From positions 1 through 64,000 of the forward strand of contig NSJM01000003.1 of NCBI GenBank assembly GCA_002634395.1: a stretch of 64,000 nucleotides of DNA. Direction: 5' to 3'. The DNA is from Candidatus Methylomirabilis sp. (lineage in GTDB: Bacteria > Methylomirabilota > Methylomirabilia > Methylomirabilales > Methylomirabilaceae). The translations under genes were made by a program, and so were the position numbers. Shown here in pieces: positions 8,690 through 18,911 of this stretch; position 1 is the first letter of the stretch; every line of letters starts with the position of its first letter. A model generated the notes under the pieces. That model had not been told where the DNA came from. It made no database searches and worked only from the letters and a program-made list of their open reading frames with translations.

Positions 8690-8825
8690 TGGCGACCCGG
8701 CGTATCGTCCCTCCAACCCTCGATTTCTCCCTTTGTGTCTCCTGTCTCTTTCGGTCTCAGTTGAAAACCCTCAGAGTGGTCGCCTCTTACTGATCGCTCG
8801 GCTAAGCCTTGAGGTCTGAAGTACC

Positions 8826-8855
8826 TTGACACTCGTTACCCCCACTCCCTATAAT
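8826..8855 (+). promoter_or_regulatory. near-consensus sigma-70 promoter of lysS-lolC-lolD
   Basis: Perfect boxes TTGACA (8826-8831) and TATAAT (8850-8855) are separated by 18 bases. Transcription should start near 8862, leaving a leader under 20 bases that contains GGAGGTT (8871-8877) directly before the GTG start. The 190-base gap 8690-8879 otherwise holds nothing I recognise. Confidence 0.8.
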
Positions 8856-8879
8856 CGGACCGATTCGATAGGAGGTTAG

Positions 8880-10382
8880 GTGAGCGAAGAGCATTCATTA
8901 ATCAGCGAGCGATTGCGGAAGTTGGCGGAGCTTGAAGCGGCCGGTATGGACCCGTATCCGGCTCGCTTCGAGGTCCGAAACCTCGCGGCCGACCTTCACC
9001 GGGAGTGCGCCGTCCTCCCTGAAGAGACCGATGCGGCGCCGGAGGCGGCCATTGCCGGCCGCCTGATGTCTCTGCGCCATCACGGCAAGATCACCTTTGC
9101 CCACCTTCAAGACCGCTCCGGGAAGATGCAGATCTATCTCTCGCGGGACGTGCTGGGCGCGACACCCTATGACCTCTGTAAGAAGCTGGACGTTGGCGAT
9201 TACCTGGGGGTAGAGGGCCAGCTCTTTCGGACGCGGACGGGGGAGCTGACGGTGCGAGCCCGGTCGATTCAACTTCTGTCGAAGTCGCTGCGGCCGCTGC
9301 CGGAGAAGTGGCATGGACTGACCGACGTGGAGACCCGCTTTCGCCAGCGCTACCTGGATCTCATCGTCAACCGCCAGGTGGCAGACGCCTTCAGGAAACG
9401 CAGCCGCTTGATCACGAAGATTCGCCGCTTCCTCGACTTGAGGGGGTTCCTGGAAGTCGAGACCCCCATGATGCAGCCGATGGCCGGTGGCGCCATGGCG
9501 CGCCCCTTTGTCACGCATCACAACGCCCTCGACCTTACGCTGTACCTGAGGATTGCCCCCGAACTCTATCTGAAGCGGCTCGTGGTGGGAGGGTTCGACC
9601 GGGTCTTCGAGATTAATCGGAACTTCCGGAATGAGGGTATCTCCACCCAGCACAACCCAGAGTTCACGATGTTGGAGTTCTACCAGGCGTATGCCGATTA
9701 CCAGGATCTGATGGCAATGACGGAAGAGATGCTGGCTCATCTGGCCAAGGAGATCACAGGAGATCAGCAGGTGACCTATCAGGGGCAGCAGATTTCCTTT
9801 GCTCCGCCCTGGCCGAAGCTCACGCTGGAGGAGGCTCTCGTCAAGGTGGCTGGACTTGATGCAGAGACCCTGAAGACAGAAGAGGACGTGCGCGCGACGG
9901 CCGGACGCTACGGGGTGAACATCTTGCCGGGTTGTGGTAGGGGGAAGGTACTGGCTGAGCTGTTCGACGCCCTGGTGGAGTCGAAGCTCATCCAGCCCAC
10001 ATTTATCATTGATTTCCCCACGGAGCTTTCCCCCTTGGCCAAAGCGAAACAAGGGGAGCCGATGACGGTTCAGCGGTTTGAGTTGTTCATCGGCGGAATG
10101 GAGATCGCCAATGCCTACTCCGAGCTGAACGATCCGCGCGAGCAGCGCGCTCGCTTTCTTGACCAGTTGCGGCAGCGGGATCAAGGTGATCTTGAGGCCC
10201 ATGGCCTGGATGAGGATTTTCTGCGGGCATTGGAGTACGGGATGCCTCCGACGGCCGGTGAAGGGATCGGCATCGATCGGTTGGCCATGCTCTTCACCGA
10301 CTCCCCATCCATTCGTGATGTCATCCTCTTCCCTCTCCTGAAACCCGCTCAAGGCGAATCGGGTAGTACCGATGCCGTTTGA
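8880..10382 (+). CDS. lysS: lysyl-tRNA synthetase, class II
   Basis: Charges tRNA-Lys. It has an N-terminal OB-fold anticodon-binding domain (ISERLRKLAELEAAGMDPYP, GRLMSLRHHGKITFAHLQD) and a class II core. Motif 1 is in RSRLITKIRRFLDLRGFLEVETPM, motif 2 in RVFEINRNFRNEG, and motif 3 is GEGIGIDRLAMLFTDS near the C-terminus. The 500-aa length is standard. GTG 8880 follows GGAGGTT very closely. The 3' end overlaps lolC by 11 bases, an arrangement (lysS next to lolCD) seen in other bacteria. Confidence 0.96.
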   Translation: MSEEHSLISERLRKLAELEAAGMDPYPARFEVRNLAADLHRECAVLPEETDAAPEAAIAGRLMSLRHHGKITFAHLQDRSGKMQIYLSRDVLGATPYDLCKKLDVGDYLGVEGQLFRTRTGELTVRARSIQLLSKSLRPLPEKWHGLTDVETRFRQRYLDLIVNRQVADAFRKRSRLITKIRRFLDLRGFLEVETPMMQPMAGGAMARPFVTHHNALDLTLYLRIAPELYLKRLVVGGFDRVFEINRNFRNEGISTQHNPEFTMLEFYQAYADYQDLMAMTEEMLAHLAKEITGDQQVTYQGQQISFAPPWPKLTLEEALVKVAGLDAETLKTEEDVRATAGRYGVNILPGCGRGKVLAELFDALVESKLIQPTFIIDFPTELSPLAKAKQGEPMTVQRFELFIGGMEIANAYSELNDPREQRARFLDQLRQRDQGDLEAHGLDEDFLRALEYGMPPTAGEGIGIDRLAMLFTDSPSIRDVILFPLLKPAQGESGSTDAV

Positions 10383-11622
10383 GCTATTCGTAGGGCTTCG
10401 ATATCTAAAGGCGAGGCGAGGACAGGCATTTATCTCCCTGATTACACTGATCTCCATCGGCGGCGTGGCTCTTGGCGTGATGGCGCTCATTGTCGTTTTG
10501 GCGGTGATGAGCGGGTTTGAGCGCGACCTTCGAGGCAAGATCCTCGGGACCAATGCCCACCTCTGGATCATACGCGCTGGGGATCGAGGAATAGAGGAGC
10601 CGACTCAGACGCTTACACGGGTTCGCGATGTTCCGCACGTGGTGGCCGTTTCGCCGTTCACCTACCACCAGGTGATGCTGAGCACCGGTCGAGGGGCGGC
10701 AGGGACGGTCCTTCGCGGTATCGACCTCGACTCGGCGCAGGAGGTCACGACGCTGACCAGGAGCTTTACCGAGATCGATCCGGCGCGGCTGAAAGGATCG
10801 GCTGAGGGAGGCGGATGGCATCTTGATCCCGAGGGGATCATTATTGGGCGCGCGCTGGCCACAAACCTCGGGGTTGGGCTCGGCGGGCGAGTAAATGTGA
10901 TTTCTCCCTTCGGAAATGTGCTGACCCCATTCGGGCTTGCGCCGCGTATGCGAAGTTTCACCGTCGCCGGGATCTTCGAGATGGGGATGTATGAATACGA
11001 CAGCGCCTTGGCCTATATCAGCATTTCGGCGGCTCAGCAGCTCTTCCAGATGGGACAGTCAGTGACAGGGATCGAGGTGAAGGTAGATGATCTATACAAG
11101 GCCAAGGAGATTGGAACAGAGATTCAGCGGCGCCTTGGGTTCCCGTACGTCGCGAGAGACTGGATGCAGTTGCACCGCAACCTCTTTGCTGCGCTGAAGC
11201 TGGAAAAGATCGCCATGTTTATCATCCTGACGATGATCGTTCTCGTGGCTGCCTTCAACATCGTGAACACCCTGATTATGAAGGTGATGGACAAGGGGGC
11301 GGAGATCGGTATCTTGAAGTCGATTGGCGCCACCTCCAGGAGCATCATGTTGATCTTCATGGTGGAGGGGGTGGTGATCGGGCTTGTCGGTACCCTGTTG
11401 GGAACTGCCGGGGGCGCCATGATCTGTAAACTGCAGGAAACCTATAAAATCGTCAGGCTCCAGGGTGATGTCTATCTGCTGGATGCCCTCCCGATCTTGA
11501 TGAAAGGGACCGACCTTGTCTTAATTGCCTCTTCAACGCTGGTCCTAAGCTTCCTCGCGACGCTCTACCCTTCCTGGCGGGCGGCCAGGCTTGATCCGGT
11601 CGTCGCGATCCGCTATGAGTGA
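10372..11622 (+). CDS. lolC: LolC/LolE-family lipoprotein-releasing permease
   Basis: The membrane subunit of the ABC system that lifts mature lipoproteins off the inner membrane. The start LFVGLRYLKARR followed by a membrane segment (about residues 20-45), a large periplasmic domain (about 46-275) and three C-terminal membrane segments fit the family. FNIVNTLIMKVMDKGAEIGILKSIGA is the conserved coupling region. The length is 416 aa. Only one such permease is present, so it may act as a homodimer (LolF-like); whether a second copy exists elsewhere is unknown. The start overlaps lysS, and the end overlaps lolD by eight bases. Confidence 0.92.
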   Translation: MPFELFVGLRYLKARRGQAFISLITLISIGGVALGVMALIVVLAVMSGFERDLRGKILGTNAHLWIIRAGDRGIEEPTQTLTRVRDVPHVVAVSPFTYHQVMLSTGRGAAGTVLRGIDLDSAQEVTTLTRSFTEIDPARLKGSAEGGGWHLDPEGIIIGRALATNLGVGLGGRVNVISPFGNVLTPFGLAPRMRSFTVAGIFEMGMYEYDSALAYISISAAQQLFQMGQSVTGIEVKVDDLYKAKEIGTEIQRRLGFPYVARDWMQLHRNLFAALKLEKIAMFIILTMIVLVAAFNIVNTLIMKVMDKGAEIGILKSIGATSRSIMLIFMVEGVVIGLVGTLLGTAGGAMICKLQETYKIVRLQGDVYLLDALPILMKGTDLVLIASSTLVLSFLATLYPSWRAARLDPVVAIRYE

Positions 11623-12295
11623 GTTCATCAGGGCCGATGGCGTCCATAAGTCATTCCGGATCGATGGCGGAACAGTTGAGGTCCTGAAGGGTGTTGACCT
11701 CAGCATTGAAAAGGGAGAATTTATCGCAATCGTGGGACCTTCCGGGGCCGGCAAGAGTACGTTCCTGCATCTGCTCGGCGCCTTGGATCGCCCAACCGCA
11801 GGTGAGATTTTCTATGAGAATGCCGGTCTCGGACAAATGGACGATAGGCGACTGGCGGGCTTTCGTAACCGGACTGTCGGTTTTATCTTTCAGTTCCATC
11901 ATCTGTTGCCGGAGTTTACCGCGCTGGAAAATGTCATGATGCCGCTCCTGGTGGCGCGTCGGAATCGGCCACAGGCGCGAGAGGTCGCCGCGTCCCTGCT
12001 GAGAGACGTGGGGCTCGAGTCCAGGCTTTCGCATCGCCCTTCCGAGCTCTCCGGCGGGGAGCAACAACGGGTTGCGATCGCCAGGGCCCTGGGTGTTGAT
12101 CCCAAGGTCGTTCTTGCCGACGAACCGACCGGGAACCTCGATACCAAGACAGGCGATGCGACCTTTGAGCTGCTCCAGTGGCTGAATCGAGAGCGCGGCC
12201 TCACCTTTGTGATGGTCACCCACAATGAGAAGTTAGCCCATCGGTCGGATCGGATCGTGACGATATTGGATGGTCGAATAGCAGAGAAGGCTTGA
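11615..12295 (+). CDS. lolD: lipoprotein-releasing ABC transporter ATPase
   Basis: The cytoplasmic ATPase that powers LolC. Walker A GPSGAGKST, the Q-loop in FQFHHLLPEF, the signature LSGGEQQRVAIARAL, Walker B VVLADEPTGNLD and the H-loop VTHNEKLA are all present. The length of 226 aa is typical of the MacB/LolD subfamily. I chose ATG 11615, which overlaps the lolC stop; the open frame continues upstream to a TTG at 11591. Its stop codon lies inside the proposed -35 box of the clpC promoter. Confidence 0.95.
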   Translation: MSEFIRADGVHKSFRIDGGTVEVLKGVDLSIEKGEFIAIVGPSGAGKSTFLHLLGALDRPTAGEIFYENAGLGQMDDRRLAGFRNRTVGFIFQFHHLLPEFTALENVMMPLLVARRNRPQAREVAASLLRDVGLESRLSHRPSELSGGEQQRVAIARALGVDPKVVLADEPTGNLDTKTGDATFELLQWLNRERGLTFVMVTHNEKLAHRSDRIVTILDGRIAEKA

Positions 12296-12319
12296 AATTC
12301 CGGAAGGATTGGCTATACT
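12292..12319 (+). promoter_or_regulatory. putative promoter of clpC
   Basis: TTGAAA (12292-12297) and TATACT (12314-12319) are 16 bases apart. The -35 box overlaps the last codon and stop of lolD. The expected start is near 12326, about 39 bases before the clpC ATG. No CIRCE or CtsR-like operator is evident. Confidence 0.55.
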
Positions 12320-12364
12320 GAATATGTTCGTGATGTAAGGGCGCTGAAGAGGGGGAGCGAAGAG

Positions 12365-14797
12365 ATGTTCGAACGATTTACCGAGCGAGCCCGCAAGGTC
12401 ATTATCCTGGCCCGGGAGGAGGCGATCCGCCTCGGACACAACTTCGTCGGCACTGAGCACCTGCTGCTCGGGCTGATCCGCGAGGGCGACGGACTCGCGG
12501 TCGCGATCCTGAAGAAGCTGAACGTCAATATTTCCGCAGTGAAGGGTGAGATCGAGAAAATTGTCTCGGTCGGTTCCGAGTTCAGCCCTGCCGGAGAGAT
12601 CCCCTTTACCCCGCAGGCGAAGAAGGTCCTGGAATATGCCATCTCTGAGGCCAGATCGCTCGGACACAACTATATCGGGACCGAGCACCTGCTGCTGGGG
12701 CTGATCCGCGAGGGCGAAGGGATCGCCTCCCTGGTTTTGAGGGACTTCGGCGTCAGCGTGGCTTCAGCGAAGGCACAGGCCCAGGAGTTGCTGGGTGAGC
12801 AGGCCTCCAAGCCCACAGCCTCGACCAGGACGCCTGCGCTGGATGAGTTCGGTGTAGACCTGACCGCTATGGCGCGTCAAGACCGGCTGGATCCCGTCAT
12901 CGGCCGAGAGACCGAGATCGAGCGGGTCATCCAGATTCTCTCGCGCCGGACGAAGAACAACCCGGTCCTTATCGGGGAGGCCGGCGTCGGGAAGACCGCC
13001 ATCGTGGAGGGGCTGGCCCAACGGATCGTGGCCAGCAACGTGCCAGAGACCCTGCTTCGGAAGCGGGTGGTCCAGCTTGACCTCGCCGGCATGGTGGCCG
13101 GGACCAAGTATCGCGGTCAGTTCGAGGAGCGGCTGAAGGCCGTCGTCAAGGAGATTCAGCAGACGCAGAATATTATCCTGTTCATCGATGAGTTACACAC
13201 GTTGGTGGGCGCCGGGGCCGCGGAGGGCGCGATCGACGCATCCAGCATGTTGAAGCCGGCGCTTGCGCGCGGGGAGTTGCAGTGCATCGGTGCGACCACC
13301 CTCGACGAGTATCGCCGCCACATCGAGAAGGACCGGGCGTTGGAACGACGGTTTCAAGCGGTACAAGTCGGGCCGCCGAGCGTGGAGGAGACGATCCGGA
13401 TCCTCAGGGAGATCAAGGATCGCTACGAGGCGCATCACTGCGCAATCATTACCGATGAGGCCGTCACGGCTGCTGCGCGTTTGTCTCAGCGCTACATCGC
13501 CGACCGCTTTCTGCCTGATAAGGCCATTGATGTCATCGATGAGGCCGGCTCGCGGGCGCGACTGAAAACCCTGATGTTGCCACAGGATCTCCGCGAGCTG
13601 GAGAATGAAGTCGAACGCCTTCGGGCCCAGAAGGAAGACGCTATCCGGACGCAGGCCTTTGAGGTTGCGGCCAGGCTCCGAGACTCGGAGCGCAAGCTCA
13701 GGGCCGAGTTGGAAGAAAAAAAGGCTCGCTGGAAGGAGTCCAGGGCGAAGGAGAAGACCGTTGTGACGGCCGAGGAGGTCGCCTACATCGTCTCCAAGTG
13801 GACCGGTATTCCGCTGTATCAGATTGAGGAAGAGGAATCGGCCAAGCTGATCCGGATGGAGCAGGATCTGGCCAAACGGGTCGTGGGACAGACCGAGGCG
13901 ATCGAGAGCGTAAGCCGAGCGATTCGCCGTTCGCGAGCCGGGATCAAGAACCCAAGTCGTCCCGTCGGATCGTTCATCTTCCTTGGGCCGACCGGCGTGG
14001 GGAAGACCGAGTTGGCGAAGGCGCTGGCGGAATTCCTGTTCGGAACGGAGGATGCACTGATCCGCGTCGATATGTCGGAGTACATGGAGCGTTTCTCTAC
14101 CTCCCGCCTTATCGGCGCCCCTCCGGGATATATCGGGTACGACGATTCTGGACAACTTACTGAAAAGGTGCGGCGCCGGCCGTTCTCCGTCATCCTCCTC
14201 GATGAAATAGAAAAAGCCCACCCTGAGGTGTTTAATCTGCTCCTCCAGATCTTTGAGGATGGTCGCCTCACCGACAGCTATGGCCGCATTGTCGACTTCA
14301 AGAATACGATACTGATCATGACGAGCAACATCGGCGCCCGTCAGATCGGTCTCCACGCCACAATGGGCTTCGCCAAGGGCGGCGACGAGACGGTGACGTA
14401 CGACAAGATGAAGGAGACCGTCCTGGGTGAGTTGAAGCGGGTCTTCAATCCGGAATTACTTAACCGGCTCGATGAGGTGATTGTCTTCCACCAGTTGAAC
14501 AAGAATGATCTCTGTAAGATTGTAGATCTGATGCTCGCCCGCCTCCAGCTTCAGCTTGCGGAGCGCAAGATCTCACTGACGGTCGATGAGAGCGTAAAAA
14601 CGTTTTTGATTAATCGGGGTTTTGATCAGACCCTCGGCGCCAGGCCGCTGCGCCGTGCCATCCAGCGCTATGTAGAGGACCGCCTGGCCGAAGAGGTGTT
14701 AAAAGGACGATTTGCAGGAGGGGGCGTCCTTAGGGTGAAACTGGAGGAAGATACCTTAGTATTCGATGAGGTCAGCCTCCTCGAAGCCCCTAAATAG
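12365..14797 (+). CDS. clpC: ClpC-type AAA+ unfoldase
   Basis: A protein-unfolding ATPase that feeds ClpP or acts as a disaggregase partner. Two Clp_N repeats ([18 protein letters not shown] near residue 24 and [18 protein letters not shown] near 100) are followed by AAA-1 with Walker A GEAGVGKT (about residue 204). A UVR-like coiled middle region (about 415-455) comes next, then AAA-2 with Walker A GPTGVGKT (about 541), and a ClpB-D2 small domain. The UVR segment and the 810-aa length point to ClpC rather than ClpA or ClpB. ClpC is typical of Gram-positives, cyanobacteria and some deep diderm phyla. Confidence 0.95.
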   Translation: MFERFTERARKVIILAREEAIRLGHNFVGTEHLLLGLIREGDGLAVAILKKLNVNISAVKGEIEKIVSVGSEFSPAGEIPFTPQAKKVLEYAISEARSLGHNYIGTEHLLLGLIREGEGIASLVLRDFGVSVASAKAQAQELLGEQASKPTASTRTPALDEFGVDLTAMARQDRLDPVIGRETEIERVIQILSRRTKNNPVLIGEAGVGKTAIVEGLAQRIVASNVPETLLRKRVVQLDLAGMVAGTKYRGQFEERLKAVVKEIQQTQNIILFIDELHTLVGAGAAEGAIDASSMLKPALARGELQCIGATTLDEYRRHIEKDRALERRFQAVQVGPPSVEETIRILREIKDRYEAHHCAIITDEAVTAAARLSQRYIADRFLPDKAIDVIDEAGSRARLKTLMLPQDLRELENEVERLRAQKEDAIRTQAFEVAARLRDSERKLRAELEEKKARWKESRAKEKTVVTAEEVAYIVSKWTGIPLYQIEEEESAKLIRMEQDLAKRVVGQTEAIESVSRAIRRSRAGIKNPSRPVGSFIFLGPTGVGKTELAKALAEFLFGTEDALIRVDMSEYMERFSTSRLIGAPPGYIGYDDSGQLTEKVRRRPFSVILLDEIEKAHPEVFNLLLQIFEDGRLTDSYGRIVDFKNTILIMTSNIGARQIGLHATMGFAKGGDETVTYDKMKETVLGELKRVFNPELLNRLDEVIVFHQLNKNDLCKIVDLMLARLQLQLAERKISLTVDESVKTFLINRGFDQTLGARPLRRAIQRYVEDRLAEEVLKGRFAGGGVLRVKLEEDTLVFDEVSLLEAPK

Positions 14798-14942
14798 TCC
14801 CACCTCTCTCCACCCCATATCTCCTCGATTACGGCCCGTCCGGGCGAGTTTCTCCTTGCGTTTTCGCGACGAAGGTGGTAAGGTCAGCGCGTTTAGTCTG
14901 AGCGCAGGTATCCCGTCCAAATTCGAGGAGTAAAAGCGTTCG

Positions 14943-17231
14943 GTGCACTCCTTCGCGGATAGCGTCAAGGTTCTCGCCACGAGGTCCCTCTCCATCTTTC
15001 TCTTCCTGTTTTTAGCGTTGGCTTTCAGCAAGGCGTACGGCCAGGAACAGGCACCGGTCAAACAGCTCGACATCAAGGGAAGCCGAAAGATCGACGAGGC
15101 GACGATCCGGTTTAAACTGAAAACCAGGGTCGGTGAGCCGTTCTCTCTGGAAAAAATCAGGGAGGACGTCAAGACGGTCTACCGTTTGGGCTTTTACGAC
15201 GATGTGGCTGTGGACGCTGAAGTCTTTGAAGGGGGCCTGAAGATCACCTTTATCCTCACCGAAAAGCCGACTATCCGGGAAGTGAAGATTCGAGGCAATA
15301 AGCAGATTACTACCGAGAAGCTTAAAGAGAAACTCACCCTGGCTGAGGGTGGAGTATTCAATCTACAGACCGTTTCGGCGAATGTGGAAAGGCTTCGGTT
15401 GCTTTATGAAGAAGAGGGGTATTACCAGGCAAAGATCCTCCAGCAGGTAGATAAGACCCCGGAGGGAGATATCTCAGTCGCCTTCGAGATTAAAGAAGGG
15501 GAAAAGTTTGAGATTTCCACTATTCGGATCCTTGGGGCCAAAGGATTAGACGAACAGGAGATCAAGGTGCGTATGGCCACCAAGGAACTGTTCCTGTTCT
15601 TCTTTTTTGGGACGCTGAAACGGGATGAGTTGCAGCGCGATCTCGATCGGATCAAGGCGTTCTATTTAGATAACGGCTATCTCGACATTAAAGTGGGGGA
15701 GCCGGAGATCCGGGTGATCGAGGCAAAGCAGAAGCTCGATATCAGTGTTCGCGTGGAAGAGGGCCCCCGATACCGCGTCGGAGAGCTGCGGGTAACGGGT
15801 AATACCGTCTTTTCCACAGAGGAGGTGTTGAAGCCGCTTCAGATCGCCAAACAAGGTGTCTTTAGTCGGGAGGTGCTTCAGCGGGACCTGCTGACCCTCA
15901 CTGATCGGTATTCGGAGCGTGGCTATCTCTTCGTGGATGTCGCCCCGACTATTAATACCGATCGAGAGAACCATATCGTGGATGTGGGTATGGAGATCAG
16001 TGAAGGGAAGCAGGCCTTTCTGGAGCGTATTGAGATCTCAGGCAACACAAAAACCAGAGATAAAGTGGTCCGGCGGGAGATCCCTTTGAACGAGGGCGAC
16101 CTGTACAATAGCCGTCTACTGGCGCGCGGTCGCCAGAATCTGACTAACCTTGGTTACTTCGAGGATGTGAAGGTCGAGACCCGTCGGGGCACGGCCGAGG
16201 ATCGGGTGGATATCGATGTGCTGGTCAAAGAGAAACCGACCGGCTCCTTCAGTATCGGGGGCGGTTTCAGCTCGATTGACGGTATCTTGGGTTCGGGTTC
16301 TATCTCCCAGAATAACTTTCTGGGACTGGGACAGCGAGTGTCGCTTACAGCCCAGTTGGGCGCCAGGGCAAGCCGGTTTGTCCTGAATTTCTTTGATCCT
16401 TACGTTCTGGATACCGGGACCTCGTTTGACTTCTCGATTTTTAATCAACGCATGCTCTTCGATGAACAGACCGGCTTTAATCAGGACAGCAAGGGCGGTT
16501 CGATTGCCCTTGGTCGACGGCTTCACAAGCAGTTGTTCGGTTCTATCGGGTATCGGTACGAGGTGAATAAGTTCTTTGATATCGAAGAGGATGCGCCGGA
16601 AGAGATCAAAGACCAGGAAGGGACGACGACCATCGGCAGAGTCTCGTTCGGTCTTACGCTGGACCTGAGGGACAACCCCCGTGATCCATCCAAAGGCTTC
16701 AGTGGGGCTGCCACGTATCAGATTGCCGGGGCCTTTCTGGGTGGAGAGAAAAAGTTCAATCGCTTCAGCCTCGATCTGGGCTACTACCAGCCGCTGATCT
16801 GGAAGCTGATCGGTCATATCCGAGGGAACCTGATTGTCGTGGAGCCCTTCGGCGGGGAGAGCCTGCCACCATCGGAACGGATCTATCTCGGCGGCACCAA
16901 CACGGTTCGAGGGTTTAAGACCTTTCACCTGAGCCCTATCGATCCTGAAACAGGGGAACGGGTCGGCGGTAACAAGGCCATCTACTTCAATAACGAGGTA
17001 GTGTTTCCCATCTATGAGCCACTGGGTGTGAAGGGCTTATTGTTTTTCGATGCGGGCAATGTCTGGAAAGAGGGGGAGAGTCTCTCACTGGATCTGCGGC
17101 CGACCGCAGGGGGCGGAGTTCGTGTTGCCACCCCCTTTGGGCTGGTGCGGGTTGAATGGGGTCTCAACCTGGATAAGCAGCCGGGGGAGTCGAGTAGCGC
17201 CGTGCACTTGACGGTCGGATCGTTGTTTTAG
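14943..17231 (+). CDS. bamA: outer membrane protein assembly factor BamA
   Basis: The core of the beta-barrel assembly machine. A signal peptide (hydrophobic run at about residues 13-31, ending near SKAYGQE) precedes five POTRA domains (about 35-415) and a C-terminal 16-strand barrel. The lid motif VRGF is near residue 653 (NTVRGFKT) and the last residue is phenylalanine, as expected for an outer membrane barrel. Length 762 aa. GTG 14943 is preceded by AGGAG 12 bases upstream. It heads a long envelope operon; the 145-base gap after clpC shows no strong promoter or terminator to me. Confidence 0.95.
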   Translation: MHSFADSVKVLATRSLSIFLFLFLALAFSKAYGQEQAPVKQLDIKGSRKIDEATIRFKLKTRVGEPFSLEKIREDVKTVYRLGFYDDVAVDAEVFEGGLKITFILTEKPTIREVKIRGNKQITTEKLKEKLTLAEGGVFNLQTVSANVERLRLLYEEEGYYQAKILQQVDKTPEGDISVAFEIKEGEKFEISTIRILGAKGLDEQEIKVRMATKELFLFFFFGTLKRDELQRDLDRIKAFYLDNGYLDIKVGEPEIRVIEAKQKLDISVRVEEGPRYRVGELRVTGNTVFSTEEVLKPLQIAKQGVFSREVLQRDLLTLTDRYSERGYLFVDVAPTINTDRENHIVDVGMEISEGKQAFLERIEISGNTKTRDKVVRREIPLNEGDLYNSRLLARGRQNLTNLGYFEDVKVETRRGTAEDRVDIDVLVKEKPTGSFSIGGGFSSIDGILGSGSISQNNFLGLGQRVSLTAQLGARASRFVLNFFDPYVLDTGTSFDFSIFNQRMLFDEQTGFNQDSKGGSIALGRRLHKQLFGSIGYRYEVNKFFDIEEDAPEEIKDQEGTTTIGRVSFGLTLDLRDNPRDPSKGFSGAATYQIAGAFLGGEKKFNRFSLDLGYYQPLIWKLIGHIRGNLIVVEPFGGESLPPSERIYLGGTNTVRGFKTFHLSPIDPETGERVGGNKAIYFNNEVVFPIYEPLGVKGLLFFDAGNVWKEGESLSLDLRPTAGGGVRVATPFGLVRVEWGLNLDKQPGESSSAVHLTVGSLF

Positions 17232-17261
17232 TACCTGTTGAGCATCAGGAGGAAATCACCT

Positions 17262-17816
17262 ATGGCGCGTGTCATGTACGGTTGGCGATGGCGAGTGTTC
17301 TGGGGTATTGTGGCGGTAGTGGTATTGAGAACCTCCGTCAGTTGGGCTGCGGAACCTCCGTCAAAACTCGGGTTCGTCGACCTTCAGGCAGTGATCTCAC
17401 AGTCGAAAGAGGGGCAGGAAGCGATGAATGCGGTGAAGGCGGAGGCGACCGAGAAACAGAAGGAGATCGGCGCGAAAGAGGCCGAGATCAAGCAGATGGA
17501 CACAGATCTCCAGAAACAGGCATCCGCCCTGAGTGATGCGGCAAAGAAGGACCGGGAAGAAGAGATCCGACGCAGACTTCGCGATCTGAAACGGATCACC
17601 GAAGATTTCAATCGTGATCTGGCCAAGCGGGAAGGCGAGATGGTGAACGATCTGCTCAGAGATATTACGGTTGTGATCCGGGACTATGGCAAAGAGAAAG
17701 GATTTACCCTCATTATCGAGAAGGGGCAGAGCGGTGTGATCTATGGCCACGATGCGGCGGACCTCACCAAAGAGATCCTTGATCGCTACAACGCCCGCCG
17801 AAGCAAGAAGAAGTAA
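17262..17816 (+). CDS. skp: periplasmic chaperone Skp/OmpH family
   Basis: A 184-aa protein with a signal peptide (WRVFWGIVAVVVLRTSVSWA) and a mature start SKLGFVDLQAVISQSKEG. This is followed by a long charged coiled coil and a C-terminal FTLIIEKGQSGVIYGHDAADLT. That pattern is typical of Skp, which carries unfolded outer membrane proteins to BamA. ATG 17262 follows AGGAGGA (17247-17253) by eight bases; an upstream in-frame start at 17238 is less likely. bamA-skp-lpxD is a widely conserved order. A second Skp-like gene is at 58618-59175. Confidence 0.92.
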   Translation: MARVMYGWRWRVFWGIVAVVVLRTSVSWAAEPPSKLGFVDLQAVISQSKEGQEAMNAVKAEATEKQKEIGAKEAEIKQMDTDLQKQASALSDAAKKDREEEIRRRLRDLKRITEDFNRDLAKREGEMVNDLLRDITVVIRDYGKEKGFTLIIEKGQSGVIYGHDAADLTKEILDRYNARRSKKK

Positions 17817-17831
17817 GAAGTAGTTACGGCG

Positions 17832-18911
17832 ATGCAATTGAAGGAGCTGGCTGAAAAACTACAGTGCCGGCTGGTAGGTAACGGTGAGATCGAGGTCCAC
17901 CGTCTCGCCCCACTGTGTGAGGCGAGTGAGGGAGATTTGACCGTTGTCGTGAATGCTCGCGACCTTCCGAAGCTGGAGGCGAGCAGGGCCTCTGCCGTGA
18001 TTGTCGGTGAGGGAAGCCCGCCATGGTCGAAACCGGCGCTGCTGGCGAACGATCCACATCTGGTTTTTGTCCATGCCCTCCGTCTCTTCTCTGCTCCGGA
18101 CCACCCAATGCCTGGTGCCCATCCTTCCAGTATTGTGCAAGAGGACGCACAACTGGCAGAGGATGTTGCGATCGGACCGCTCTCGGTTGTCGAGGCGGGT
18201 GTGACGATCGGCCCGAGAAGCATCGTGGGCGCCCAGGTGTATATCGGCAAGGGCTGTCGCATTGGTGCTGACTGCCGGTTCTACCCGCAGGTGATGATCC
18301 GAGACGGAGTCGAGATCGGCGATCGGGTGATTATCCACAGCGGGGCTGTGATTGGAAGCGATGGCTTCGGGTATCTGAAGGACAGACAGGGGGCCCGTAT
18401 CAAGGTTCCGCAGATAGGGCGGGTGATTCTCGAGGATGATGTAGAGATCGGCGCCAACGTTACGATCGACCGAGCGACGATGGGGGCGACGCGAATCAAG
18501 CGTGGGACCAAAATTGACAATCTGGTTCAGATCGCACATAACGTTGTCGTAGGAGCGGATACGGTCATTGCAGCCATGAGCGGCATCTCCGGCAGCGTGG
18601 AGATCGGAGACCGGGTGACGCTGGCCGGCCAGGTCGGGATCGCCGATCATGTCAAGATCGGCGACGATGTGACCGTTGGAGCGCAGGCCGGAGTCACCAA
18701 GAGCCTCCCGCCTGGAGGCGCCTTCCTCGGTTTTCCCGCTGTGCCGCATCTCGAATTCAAGCGAAGCGTCGCCGCGATAAATCGGATCCCTCAACTCCTG
18801 ATGGCCATCAAGCGCATTGAAGCGCGTCTGGCATCGTTAGAGGGTACCATGAGAAAACGGCAGGAAGAGGCGCAGACTTCTCAGTCGGCGTCCGAGGGGG
18901 GACCCAAGTGA
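17832..18911 (+). CDS. lpxD: UDP-3-O-(3-hydroxyacyl)glucosamine N-acyltransferase
   Basis: The third step of lipid A synthesis: adds the second hydroxyacyl chain to UDP-3-O-acyl-glucosamine. The N-terminal LpxD domain ([14 protein letters not shown]) precedes a left-handed parallel beta-helix made of hexapeptide repeats ([16 protein letters not shown] and onward). It includes the [14 protein letters not shown] block and the catalytic-histidine region [12 protein letters not shown]. The length of 359 aa is a little long because of a charged C-terminal tail. The 3' end overlaps fabZ (GTGA). Confidence 0.95.
   Translation: MQLKELAEKLQCRLVGNGEIEVHRLAPLCEASEGDLTVVVNARDLPKLEASRASAVIVGEGSPPWSKPALLANDPHLVFVHALRLFSAPDHPMPGAHPSSIVQEDAQLAEDVAIGPLSVVEAGVTIGPRSIVGAQVYIGKGCRIGADCRFYPQVMIRDGVEIGDRVIIHSGAVIGSDGFGYLKDRQGARIKVPQIGRVILEDDVEIGANVTIDRATMGATRIKRGTKIDNLVQIAHNVVVGADTVIAAMSGISGSVEIGDRVTLAGQVGIADHVKIGDDVTVGAQAGVTKSLPPGGAFLGFPAVPHLEFKRSVAAINRIPQLLMAIKRIEARLASLEGTMRKRQEEAQTSQSASEGGPK

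Noticed and set aside
8898-10571. 557-aa open frame on the minus strand opposite lysS
   Set aside because: It mirrors the lysS codons, has no recognisable domain and overlaps a certain gene; a shadow of GC-rich codon use.
13193-14356. 387-aa open frame on the minus strand opposite clpC
   Set aside because: No domain and entirely antisense to conserved AAA+ coding sequence.
14798-14942. Intrinsic terminator between clpC and bamA
   Set aside because: I could not find a stem followed by a T-run; only weak GC-rich inverted pieces are present.
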